DNA of 64,000 nt, taken from Clostridiaceae bacterium 14S0207 (lineage in GTDB: Bacteria > Bacillota > Clostridia > Clostridiales > Clostridiaceae). Below are positions 56,197-64,000 of this stretch, in pieces. The stretch's first letter is position 1; each line of letters begins with the position of its first letter. The translations under genes and the position numbers were made by a program. The notes beneath the pieces were generated by a model. It was not told the DNA's origin, did no database searches, and saw nothing but the letters and a program-made list of their open reading frames with translations. The stretch is taken from assembly GCA_003288255.1 (NCBI GenBank), contig CP026600.1, forward strand, positions 930,001 through 994,000, read 5' to 3'.

Positions 56197-57699
56197 TCAT
56201 TCTTCTCCTTTTTGTATAATGAAAACAGAAATAAAAAATAAAGAAAAACCTAAAAAAATTATTAGCATATTTTTTGAGAAAAAACTTAAGTGAGTTATAG
56301 ATTTATTTAAAATTTTTAATATATAATATAAAAACCAAGAGGAAAGTAAACTTATTATTATATTTGGTATACTAAAATGAATAGAACACATTTTATGAAT
56401 ATCTATAAAGTTTAAGGTAAGAGAAACAATTCCAACTATTAAAAAGGTTATTCCAAATCCATAGATATTTATGTGAGGTATTCCTAAGAGAACATAAAAT
56501 AACCATATTTCTAAAACTGAACTTATAAGAGAGTTTATTAAAACTTTTTTTTGATTTCCAAGTCCATTTAAGATACTATAACTGGAAGAGGACATATATA
56601 CAAAAGGTGCTGAATAAGCTGCCAATTTTATATATTCTCCTAAATCATCTCTCCCAAAAAACATAATTCCTAAATTTTTAGGTATACAAAGACAAATAAC
56701 TAAATTTCCTAGGCCTAATAAAAGTGATATAAGCATTACTTCTTTGATTTTTTTTTCAAGTCCATAAAAGTCATTTATAGCAATACTTTTGGAGATATCA
56801 GGAATAAGTAAGGTGGAAATAGACATTATTACTACCATAGGAAAAAATACTATAGTTAATGCCATTCCGGAAAATTTACCTATCATACTAAGAGCAGTAG
56901 TATATTCAATTCCAGCGGCTACAAGACGCCGTGGGATTAGTAAAGTAGAACAAGATGAAATAGCCGTAGTTAAAAATCCGTTTATACAAAGAGGAATAGC
57001 TACAACTAAAAGATTAAACAATAATTGAATACTAGATTCCTCCTTTTGTGTGGATAAATATACCTTAGTACTATGAAATTTATAATACAGACCTAAAAGT
57101 ATAAAGCTAAGTAATTCTCCTAATGTTAAGGCTATATAGGAAACGGTTACAGCATATGTTATATGTTTTACGCTAAGAGCTTTAATTAAACTTACTATGG
57201 CAATCATTCTTATGGCTTTTTCAAAAACGTCTATAAAAGCAGGAACTTTAACTTTAGAAGTTCCATAAAAGTAACCTTTAAATATAGAGGATAATGCAAC
57301 GAAAATTAGGGCAGGTGAAATAGCCCAAAGAGAATAAATAGTTCTATTATCTTTTATAATGTATTTTGAAATTAAAGGAGAAAAAATTAAAAATAAAACT
57401 GTAATTAAAATTCCCCAAATTAAATCAAATAAAAAAGAAATATGTACAGTTTTAATTAAATTTCCATAGTCATTTTTACTATAGTAATGGGATGCTTCTT
57501 TTGAAATTGCTGTAATCATTCCACCACAAATTAAGCAACAGAATAAATCATATATAGGCATAACTAAAGAATATAGTCCTAAACCTTCAGAACCTAACTC
57601 TTTAGATAAAATAATAGAGAATAAAAATCGTAGTACTCCAGTAGCTAAGTTTGATAATGTTAAAATAATAGAATTTTTGTAGAAGTTGTCTTTACTCAT
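56197..57699 (-). CDS. SpoVB-like MOP-family flippase
   Basis: The 500-aa protein has about 14 membrane helices, with SNLATGVLRFLFSIILSKELGSEGLGLYSLVMPIYDLF and SSIFKGYFYGTSKVKVPAFIDVFEKAIRMI, close to SpoVB of sporulation. It is convergent with the YtgP-like gene. A sporulation role is likely by family, unproven here. Confidence 0.85.
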   Translation of the reverse strand: MSKDNFYKNSIILTLSNLATGVLRFLFSIILSKELGSEGLGLYSLVMPIYDLFCCLICGGMITAISKEASHYYSKNDYGNLIKTVHISFLFDLIWGILITVLFLIFSPLISKYIIKDNRTIYSLWAISPALIFVALSSIFKGYFYGTSKVKVPAFIDVFEKAIRMIAIVSLIKALSVKHITYAVTVSYIALTLGELLSFILLGLYYKFHSTKVYLSTQKEESSIQLLFNLLVVAIPLCINGFLTTAISSCSTLLIPRRLVAAGIEYTTALSMIGKFSGMALTIVFFPMVVIMSISTLLIPDISKSIAINDFYGLEKKIKEVMLISLLLGLGNLVICLCIPKNLGIMFFGRDDLGEYIKLAAYSAPFVYMSSSSYSILNGLGNQKKVLINSLISSVLEIWLFYVLLGIPHINIYGFGITFLIVGIVSLTLNFIDIHKMCSIHFSIPNIIISLLSSWFLYYILKILNKSITHLSFFSKNMLIIFLGFSLFFISVFIIQKGEE

Positions 57700-57844
57700 A
57701 TGTTCCTCCTAAATTTATTGCAATTATTAATTCATATGAAAAAAATTTTTTTTATATGAATAATTAAAATTTAAATTATATATTCATATAGATAGAAAAA
57801 TATAAATATATATAAATAAGAATTAATTTTATGGGGTGAACTTT

Positions 57845-59059
57845 TTGAGTAAAATATATAAAAATTTAGTTAAAGGGCTTCTAGGAATATTATTTTTCAT
57901 ATGTATATTTACATTAATTACTTATGGAAGAAGAAATATTGGTTTAGATTCATTTACTTGTGCTGAAGAATTTAAAGGTGATATGTATTTTAAAGGATTT
58001 AAAGATGCAGTAGATTTTACCTATAATGAAGATAATACATATTTTATAGCCTATAAAAACAAAATACAAATTTTAAACGAAAAGGGATATAGCGAGGTTT
58101 TACTAAAAAATAATAATCTTAATATAACAAGTATTGAATATAAGGATGATAAGTTATATTATGTATCGGGAACAAAAGTATATTATTATGATTTAAAAAA
58201 TAAACAACAAAAAAATATTATTAAAGATATTCCTAATTATGGGGACTATAGAAAAAGTCTTTTGAAGGTTAAGGGGAATTATTTATATGTAAGCATAGGT
58301 TCTGCTACTAATTCTGGCGTAGTAGGAGAAGATAATAAATGGATAGAACAATATTCTCATAATCATGATATAACTCCTAAGCCACTTACTATTAAGGGAG
58401 ATAATTTTGGAGATGAAAAGACAGGTGCGTTTGTTCCATATAAAACTCAAAATATAAAAGGACAAATTTTAACTAGTTCTTTCCCAGGAAATTCATCTAT
58501 TATTATATATAATTTAAAAACTAGAGCTATGGAAACTTTTGCTTGGGGCATTAGAAATATAAAAGGTCTCGATTTTAATAGTAAAGAAAAGTTATTTGGA
58601 GTAGTAGGAGGAATGGAAAATAGAGGTTTAAGGCCGGTAAAGGGTGATTGTGATTATATATTTCGTATAGATAAGAACATTTGGTATGGATGGCCAGATT
58701 ATAGTGGAGGAGATCCAATAAATTCTCCAAGATTTAAAAATAAAAATGGTAGTAGAATACCATTTATCTTAGCAAATCATCCTAGTACAAATCCTCCAGG
58801 TCCATATTATCAACATAAAAAATTAAATTCTTTAGGAACTTTAGCTATTGATAAAGAGGCTATATTAAAAGAAAAAGATAGTATATACTTTTATGAAATT
58901 AATGATAATATAATATATAAAATAAATAAAAGTAATGTTACTAAGCCAGTGGTTAAACTGTCCAAAGATAGTATGATATGTAGTATAAAGTTTTGTAGTA
59001 ATAAATTATTAGCACTAGATAAGAAAAAAGGAATACTATATAAAGTAGAAAACAAATAA
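57845..59059 (+). CDS. Glucose/sorbosone-dehydrogenase-like beta-propeller
   Basis: The 404-aa protein has one N-terminal membrane anchor (LVKGLLGILFFICIFTLI) and an external six-bladed propeller with NYLYVSIGSATNSGVVG, FAWGIRNIKGLDFN and IWYGWPDYSGGDPI. These match the PQQ-dependent sugar dehydrogenase fold. The start is ambiguous: TTG 57845 fits the GGGGTG site, and GTG 57836 overlaps it. Cofactor and substrate are unknown. Confidence 0.7.
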   Translation: MSKIYKNLVKGLLGILFFICIFTLITYGRRNIGLDSFTCAEEFKGDMYFKGFKDAVDFTYNEDNTYFIAYKNKIQILNEKGYSEVLLKNNNLNITSIEYKDDKLYYVSGTKVYYYDLKNKQQKNIIKDIPNYGDYRKSLLKVKGNYLYVSIGSATNSGVVGEDNKWIEQYSHNHDITPKPLTIKGDNFGDEKTGAFVPYKTQNIKGQILTSSFPGNSSIIIYNLKTRAMETFAWGIRNIKGLDFNSKEKLFGVVGGMENRGLRPVKGDCDYIFRIDKNIWYGWPDYSGGDPINSPRFKNKNGSRIPFILANHPSTNPPGPYYQHKKLNSLGTLAIDKEAILKEKDSIYFYEINDNIIYKINKSNVTKPVVKLSKDSMICSIKFCSNKLLALDKKKGILYKVENK

Positions 59060-59089
59060 TAAACATAAACATGTGAAAAGGGGAGAATA

Positions 59090-59812
59090 ATGATAAAGTA
59101 CAAGGTAGAGAAAGCTTATGGATTTACTGCAAATAAGGCATTTAAAATGGTAAATCCCATAAAAAAAATATTAATAAAAACAAAGTGCTTAATGCATAGA
59201 TTCTTAAATCAACAGGCACTTGAAATACTAAAAAAAGAAGAATACTTAGATGAATATAATTTTTATAAGAATTATATTGATAATTTAAATGAGGGAGTTA
59301 CATGGGCAGATCAAGATTTTAGAAGTATAAATCATTTTTTTCACTATAAATATAAAAAAGGGTTGTTTGGATTTTCTAATGCTTTACAAGAAAGTGAGAA
59401 ATTTTATAAGCTAAGTTTAAAACATTTAAAAAGAGGAGATATTAAAAAGAGTATGTTTTACTTAGGGGCATGTTGCCATTTAATTCAAGATTGCACAGTT
59501 CCTCATCATGTAAACAATAAGCTTTTAAAACAACATAGAAAATTTGAACAATGGATTATTACAGAAGTTATATATAATAAAAGATTTTTTCAACTAGGGA
59601 ATGTTATTAAATACAATAACTTACAAAATTATATAGTTAATAATGCTGAAAATGCTAATGCAACTTATATGCTTTATAGAGATATTTTAGATTTAGATAA
59701 GAGGTATTATAAGATGGCAAATAGTAGTATTTACAGAGCTAAAAGTACTACGGCAGGTTTTTTGATAACTTACTATAATGATATAGTTAAAAAATATTGG
59801 GCAAATAACTAA
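59090..59812 (+). CDS. Phospholipase C-like protein without signal peptide
   Basis: The 240-aa protein has the zinc-binding set of the alpha-toxin/PLC N-domain: MHRFLNQQALEIL (His36), WADQD (Asp74 or 76), NHFFHY (His82), YLGACCHLIQDCTVPHH (His130, Asp134, His139/140) and QHRKFE (His149, Glu153). It lacks a signal peptide and the mature N-terminal Trp that is the first zinc ligand. It lies 30 nt after the propeller gene in one transcript. The product may be cytosolic or use another route. Confidence 0.8.
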   Translation: MIKYKVEKAYGFTANKAFKMVNPIKKILIKTKCLMHRFLNQQALEILKKEEYLDEYNFYKNYIDNLNEGVTWADQDFRSINHFFHYKYKKGLFGFSNALQESEKFYKLSLKHLKRGDIKKSMFYLGACCHLIQDCTVPHHVNNKLLKQHRKFEQWIITEVIYNKRFFQLGNVIKYNNLQNYIVNNAENANATYMLYRDILDLDKRYYKMANSSIYRAKSTTAGFLITYYNDIVKKYWANN

Positions 59813-59831
59813 GGTTATTTGCCTTTTTTTT
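59800..59831 (+). terminator. Terminator overlapping the PLC-like stop
   Basis: GGCAAATAAC and GTTATTTGCC form a 10-bp stem with a 4-nt loop, then a run of T. The stem starts inside the last codons of the gene. Confidence 0.9.
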
Positions 59832-59882
59832 ACATTATAAGTATAATAGTAAAAAAAGGAAAAAATACTTAGGGGGAGCAGT

Positions 59883-60386
59883 ATGGAAAAAAACATTATA
59901 AATATTGAAAAAGAGATATTAAAAGGAGATATATTAGATTTAAGTTTAGGAGATATTTCATTAATATATCCTTACATTAAAAAAGATGATGAGCTAGATT
60001 TAGATTACATAGAAAATATGTATGGAAAAAAATTAATACAAGAAAATAGTTATGATACAGCACTTTTATTTTTTACATTGCAAAATATAAAAAGTAGGAG
60101 AGGAAAAAGTGATTTACTAAGAGAGATTAGTGAGTATTTAAAAGAAAAAGCATATTTGCATATTTGGGATATTAATAAAAAATTTGGGCAAATGTTTAAA
60201 AAACAAATTTCTATAAGAGTAGGGCAGCAAGAAAAAGATATAGAAGTTAAAAATACTAATTTATTTACAGATAATTCTATGGATACTATGATAAAGCTTG
60301 TTCAGGAGCATTTTACAATAGTAACATTTAAAAGAGAGAAAGATTTATACTATATTAAATGCAAAAAAAAGAAAATAAGATTATAA
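59883..60386 (+). CDS. Unknown soluble protein
   Basis: The 167-aa product is soluble with an acidic N-terminal half (ILDLSLGDISLIYPYIKKDDELDLDYIE) and a basic C-terminal end. The segment EYLKEKAYLHIWDINKKFGQMF recalls part of a methyltransferase fold, but no SAM motif is seen. AGGGGGAGC precedes the ATG. It may be cotranscribed with the radical SAM gene 73 nt downstream. Confidence 0.65.
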   Translation: MEKNIINIEKEILKGDILDLSLGDISLIYPYIKKDDELDLDYIENMYGKKLIQENSYDTALLFFTLQNIKSRRGKSDLLREISEYLKEKAYLHIWDINKKFGQMFKKQISIRVGQQEKDIEVKNTNLFTDNSMDTMIKLVQEHFTIVTFKREKDLYYIKCKKKKIRL

Positions 60387-60459
60387 TAGTATTTATATGA
60401 TTTTACTACGAAAAAAGTGTAAAATAAAAAACATAAAAAATAAAGAAGGGAAGAAACTA

Positions 60460-62130
60460 ATGAAAGTTTTATTAGTAGCATTAAATTCACAATATGTTCA
60501 TACAAACCTAGCGGTTAGGTATCTAAAGGCTTATACAGAGGACTTGCCATATGAATGTAAAATCTCAGAGTATACTATAAATCATAGAATAGAACAAATT
60601 TTGGAAGGAATAATGGTTGAAAAACCAGAGGTTATTTGTTTTTCTACATACATATGGAATATAAACATGGTTAAAGATTTAACAATCCTTATTAAAAAAA
60701 TAAATCCTAAGATAGAAATACTATATGGTGGTCCAGAAGTAAGCTTTGATAGTAAGGAATTTTTAGAGAAATCAAAAGGAGATTATATAATAAGAGGAGA
60801 AGGAGAGGAGACTTTTAGAGAATTTATAAAATATAAATTAGGAAAGGTTTCTTCTCTAGAAATTATAAAAGGACTTTGTTTTAAAGAAAAAAATGGGATT
60901 CATATAAATGAAAAAAGAGAAAACATGGATATGAATAAAATAGTATTTCCATATAAAGAAGATGAAGATCTTGAAAATAAAATAGTATATTATGAAGCAT
61001 CAAGGGGATGTCCTTTTAGATGTAAATATTGTCTTTCATCTACGGATAGAAATTTAAGATTTTTAGATGTAGAGAGGGTAAAAAGAGAATTACAGTATTT
61101 TATAGATAAAAATGTTAAGTTGGTTAAGTTTGTAGATAGAACTTTTAATGCAAGTCATAAATTTGCCATGGAGATATGGGCTTATCTTATAGAAAATGCC
61201 AATTCAGATACTGCATTTCATTTTGAGATTTCTGCAGATATACTAAGAGATGAGCAGTTTCAATTGCTTAAAAAAGCCAGAGAAGGATTATTTCAATTTG
61301 AAGTTGGGGTCCAAAGTACTAATGTAGACACTTTAAAACATATAAATAGAATGGTAGATTTTCATTTTATTGAAAAAAAAGTAGCAAAAGTTAAGGAACT
61401 TAAAAATATTAAACAACATCTTGATTTAATAGCAGGTCTTCCTAATGAAGATTTTAATTCTTTCAAGAAATCATTTAATGATGTATATGCACTTCAACCT
61501 GAAGAAGTTCAGTTAGGATTTTTAAAATTATTAAAAGGTGCGCCTATGAGAGAGGAGGCGGAAAAATGGGGAATGGTTTATTCACATATACCACCCTATG
61601 AAATTTTAAAGACAAATAGCATAAGTTATGAAGAACTACTAATACTAAAAAAAGTAGAAGTAATGGTAGATAAATATTATAATACTGGGAAATTCAAAAA
61701 TATTATTAACTATTTTATGAAAAAGTTTCAAAATCCTTTTGAATTCTACTATAATTTATCGATGTTTTTTGAAAAGAAAGGTTACTTTGATAAAAATATA
61801 TCAAGTACGGAATATTATAATGTTTTTTTAGACTTTAATAAAGAATTAGAAAAAAGTAACGAAGAATTAAAAGAAATTATTAAATATGATTATCTATGTT
61901 TCAATAAGAAAAAATGGCTTCCACCTTTTTTAAAGAGGGAAATAAATAAAAAAGAAATAGAGAAAATAAAAGAGAATCTTAAAGAAATTAATGAAAATAT
62001 CAATTTTTCTAAAATACACATAGAAAAGTTTTTTATAGATATTCAGAAGTATTTAACATATAATATTATAGAATCAAAAGAATCATATATAATGTTTAAT
62101 GAGGTAGAAAATTGTATAAAATTTATTTAA
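60460..62130 (+). CDS. B12-binding-domain radical SAM protein (DUF4080 type)
   Basis: The 556-aa protein has an N-terminal B12-binding-like Rossmann fold (MKVLLVALNSQYVHTNLAVRYL, ILYGGPEVSF), the radical SAM cluster EASRGCPFRCKYCLSS, then FEVGVQSTN and LIAGLPNED. The C-terminal part fits DUF4080. GAAGGGAAGAAAC sets the ATG; the frame runs 21 codons further upstream. It may use the cobalamin made by the operon at the window start, by inference. Confidence 0.88.
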   Translation: MKVLLVALNSQYVHTNLAVRYLKAYTEDLPYECKISEYTINHRIEQILEGIMVEKPEVICFSTYIWNINMVKDLTILIKKINPKIEILYGGPEVSFDSKEFLEKSKGDYIIRGEGEETFREFIKYKLGKVSSLEIIKGLCFKEKNGIHINEKRENMDMNKIVFPYKEDEDLENKIVYYEASRGCPFRCKYCLSSTDRNLRFLDVERVKRELQYFIDKNVKLVKFVDRTFNASHKFAMEIWAYLIENANSDTAFHFEISADILRDEQFQLLKKAREGLFQFEVGVQSTNVDTLKHINRMVDFHFIEKKVAKVKELKNIKQHLDLIAGLPNEDFNSFKKSFNDVYALQPEEVQLGFLKLLKGAPMREEAEKWGMVYSHIPPYEILKTNSISYEELLILKKVEVMVDKYYNTGKFKNIINYFMKKFQNPFEFYYNLSMFFEKKGYFDKNISSTEYYNVFLDFNKELEKSNEELKEIIKYDYLCFNKKKWLPPFLKREINKKEIEKIKENLKEINENINFSKIHIEKFFIDIQKYLTYNIIESKESYIMFNEVENCIKFI

Positions 62131-62149
62131 AATAATAGTAACATTTTCT

Positions 62150-62178
62150 TTGAAAAAAATCGAAATATGTAGTAAAAT
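62150..62178 (+). promoter_or_regulatory. Promoter upstream of V-ATPase genes, distal
   Basis: TTGAAA, 17-bp spacer, TAAAAT. Confidence 0.55.
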
Positions 62179-62254
62179 ATAGAATATTCCATAAAGTTTG
62201 ATAAATTAATACTTATTTTAAGTATGTATATTTATTAAATTAATGTTAATCTAC

Positions 62255-62283
62255 TTGAAAGTATATTAAAATATTAGTATAAT
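62255..62283 (+). promoter_or_regulatory. Promoter of V-ATPase genes, proximal
   Basis: TTGAAA, 17-bp spacer and a consensus TATAAT, about 90 bp before the first codon. Confidence 0.75.
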
Positions 62284-62372
62284 CTAATTAATTAAGTTGT
62301 AATTAATACTATATTAAGTATTATTCAAAATAAAATAATATTATTTTTATTATTTGAAAAGGTGGTGATAAC

Positions 62373-62699
62373 TTGGCATTAGAAGCGATTCAAAAAATTA
62401 AAGAGGCAGAGGAAAAGGGTGCCGAAATCATTGCTAAGGCAAAAGCTGAAGCGAGGGAACTTTCAAAAAGTGCCGAAAAAGATGGCACATTAAAATATGA
62501 AAGTATTTTAAAAGATGCAAAACAAAAGACAAAAGAGATTTTGGAAGTTGCAGAAAATGAAGGAAAAGAAGCCGCTGGGCCAATTCTTCAAAGAGGTAAA
62601 GAAGACAGTAAAAAGTATTTAGACATGGAACAAAACAGAGTTAATAAAGCTGTAAATTTAATCTATGAGAGGATAGTGAAGTCTCATGGCAATAGTTAA
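62373..62699 (+). CDS. V-type ATP synthase subunit H/G-like stalk protein
   Basis: The 108-aa product is almost entirely a coiled coil (EAIQKIKEAEEKGAEIIAKA, followed by more Lys/Glu/Ala heptads), the pattern of the peripheral-stalk subunit of archaeal/V-type ATPases. TTG is the start, with AAAGGTGG before it. Its end overlaps the next gene by 14 nt, a sign of translational coupling. Confidence 0.8.
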   Translation: MALEAIQKIKEAEEKGAEIIAKAKAEARELSKSAEKDGTLKYESILKDAKQKTKEILEVAENEGKEAAGPILQRGKEDSKKYLDMEQNRVNKAVNLIYERIVKSHGNS

Positions 62700-64000
62700 A
62701 ATGAGTAAATTTTCTTTGCTTTCCTTTAAGTCAAGAAAAGAAACTTTATTAGAAACTCTGCATAAGTTTGAAAATGTACAATTTGTAAATCTTCAAGAAA
62801 AGGAAGAAGAAGACTTAAAATTTTTTAGTGCTGATTCTGAAAAAGTTAAAATTTCGGAAGTTGAAGAAATTCAAGCTAAATTAAAATTCTGTATAGATAC
62901 TTTAAATAAGTTTTCTCCTAAAGAAGGTGGTCTAAAAGCCCTTAAAGAAGGGAAAAAGACTATTTCATATGAAGAGCTTCAGCAAATTGGTACAACATCT
63001 CATTGGCAAGAGTACTATAAGGTCTTAAAGGAAAATGAAACAAAATTAAATGAAATTAAAAATGAAAAAACAAAATTAAATGGAGAAATTGAGGCATTAA
63101 TACCTTGGCGTCAATTAGATGCTAAATTCTCAGATATGAGAAACTTAAGAAAAGTTTCTTATTTTTTAGGAAGCATTCCTAAATTAGCTAAGGAAACTTT
63201 CTTAGAGGAATTTTCTTCTAGTATATTAAATTCTTATGTTGAATTTATTAGTGATGTTAAATCAGATTCTAATATTTTCGTATTAGTTCATAAGAATGAA
63301 ACAGAAGAAGCTGAGAAAATATTAAAGCAATTTGGCTTCAATAATGTGAATTTCACATATGAAAATTCTCCAAATGAAGTTATTGAATCTTTAACTAATG
63401 ATCTTAAGGAACTTAATGAAAAAGAAGAAGATATTAAGGAATTTATTAAGAACTACAGTGAGAATAGAGAAGAAATTGAAATAGTTCATGAATATTATTC
63501 TAACATTCATGATATAGCAAATGCTTCTGATAACTTCTTAAATAGTAATAATGTACTTGCTATAGAAGGATGGGTTCCAACAAATCTTATAAATAAGTTA
63601 GAGGAAACTATCAAAGGTGTAGCAGGAGAAGATTATTATTTAACTTTTGAAGATGCACAAGTAGGAGATCCAGAAGTACCTATTTTATTAAAAAATAATA
63701 AAATAGTAAAAGCTTTTGAATCTATTACAAAAATGTATAGTATACCTAAATATTCTGAAGTTGATCCAACTCCGCTTTTAACACCATTCTACCTAGTATT
63801 TTTTGGGATGATGATGGCGGATATGGGATATGGATTATTGATGATAATAGCATCAGCAATAGCACTTAAATGCTTTAATCTTGAAGACTCTAAAAAAGAT
63901 TTTATTAGATTTTTCTTTTATTTAGGTTTCCCTACATTTATAGTAGGAGCCCTTTATGGAGGATTCTTTGGAGATATCATAAAAGGATTAAAAGGTGTTG
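62686..64000 (+). CDS. ntpI: V-type ATP synthase subunit I (partial, runs off the window)
   Basis: About 438 residues are visible. The cytoplasmic N-terminal half has long helices and a FLGSIPK... and EGWVPTNL region, followed by the start of the membrane half with DPTPLLTPFYLVFFGMMMADMGYGLLM and the GALYGGFFGDII motif. This is the a/I subunit, which forms the proton or sodium path together with the K ring. It begins within the stalk-subunit gene. Confidence 0.93.
   Translation, partial: MAIVKMSKFSLLSFKSRKETLLETLHKFENVQFVNLQEKEEEDLKFFSADSEKVKISEVEEIQAKLKFCIDTLNKFSPKEGGLKALKEGKKTISYEELQQIGTTSHWQEYYKVLKENETKLNEIKNEKTKLNGEIEALIPWRQLDAKFSDMRNLRKVSYFLGSIPKLAKETFLEEFSSSILNSYVEFISDVKSDSNIFVLVHKNETEEAEKILKQFGFNNVNFTYENSPNEVIESLTNDLKELNEKEEDIKEFIKNYSENREEIEIVHEYYSNIHDIANASDNFLNSNNVLAIEGWVPTNLINKLEETIKGVAGEDYYLTFEDAQVGDPEVPILLKNNKIVKAFESITKMYSIPKYSEVDPTPLLTPFYLVFFGMMMADMGYGLLMIIASAIALKCFNLEDSKKDFIRFFFYLGFPTFIVGALYGGFFGDIIKGLKGV

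Noticed and set aside
59090-59812. Secreted alpha-toxin homologue
   Set aside because: There is no signal peptide or N-terminal Trp ligand, and no toxin C-terminal C2-like domain.
1-64000. tRNA or rRNA genes
   Set aside because: No conserved rRNA segments or cloverleaf-like G/C-rich stretches ending in CCA were noticed by eye; a tRNA scan would settle it.

Overview
The window is AT-rich DNA from a low-GC, spore-forming anaerobe, almost certainly Clostridium in the broad sense. The support is A/T-biased codon use, strong AGGAGG-type ribosome sites, an anaerobic (cbi) cobalamin pathway, two ferrous-iron (Feo) systems, clostridial 2[4Fe-4S] ferredoxins, a T-box leader, SpoVB/YtgP-type flippases, a GerMN lipoprotein and a V-type ATPase. 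The species cannot be fixed from this window. No rRNA, tRNA, CRISPR array or prophage was seen.

Layout. 1-10.2 kb: one long plus-strand cobalamin operon, cbiB(end)-cobD-cbiA-cbiC-cbiD-cbiE-cbiT-cbiL-cbiF-cbiG-cbiH-cbiJ, closed by a small Cys-rich protein and a terminator. 10.2-13.3 kb: two paralogous YitT-type membrane proteins flanking the cobalamin adenosyltransferase cobO, each yitT followed by a nearly identical terminator. 13.3-14.0 kb: two tandem 56-aa ferredoxins on the minus strand. 14.0-17.1 kb: Fur-type promoter and feoA-feoA-feoB-DUF2325. 17.2-18.9 kb: bactofilin plus a YhbD-like regulator behind a promoter with two matching 15-bp palindromes. 18.9-28.0 kb: mixed housekeeping and envelope genes (MFS, SDR, aminotransferase V, a 39-aa Cys/Trp-rich peptide, TspO, YibE/F, UppS-like, glutaredoxin) ending in a damaged CopZ-like gene. 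28.2-31.3 kb: T-box-controlled argS and an exonuclease-like gene. 31.3-33.7 kb: a second feo operon (minus) with its own Fur-type promoter. 33.7-40.2 kb: an RNase-H-fold protein, then a compact type IV pilus-like cluster (unknown, AAA ATPase, pilT, pilin, prepilin peptidase, two unknown membrane proteins). 40.28-41.74 kb: a degenerate IS3-family element that appears to sit inside the gltX terminator. 41.8-56.1 kb: gltX, mpg, MBL hydrolase, GerMN lipoprotein, D,D-carboxypeptidase, pncB, UvrD-type helicase, M20 amidohydrolase, pseudouridine synthase, YtgP-like flippase. 56.2-62.1 kb: SpoVB-like flippase, a sorbosone-dehydrogenase-like beta-propeller, a signal-less phospholipase C-like protein and a B12-binding radical SAM protein. 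62.1-64 kb: start of a V-type ATPase operon.

How the genes connect. The cbi genes make the corrin ring and attach its side chains and aminopropanol arm; cobO adds the adenosyl ligand. The B12-type radical SAM protein at 60.5 kb is a possible consumer. The two Feo systems and the ferredoxins fit an iron-dependent anaerobic life, and both feo promoters carry Fur-like operators. Start codons were adjusted wherever a GTG/TTG overlapped the Shine-Dalgarno sequence. All functional calls rest on motif recognition by eye; no database search was possible.
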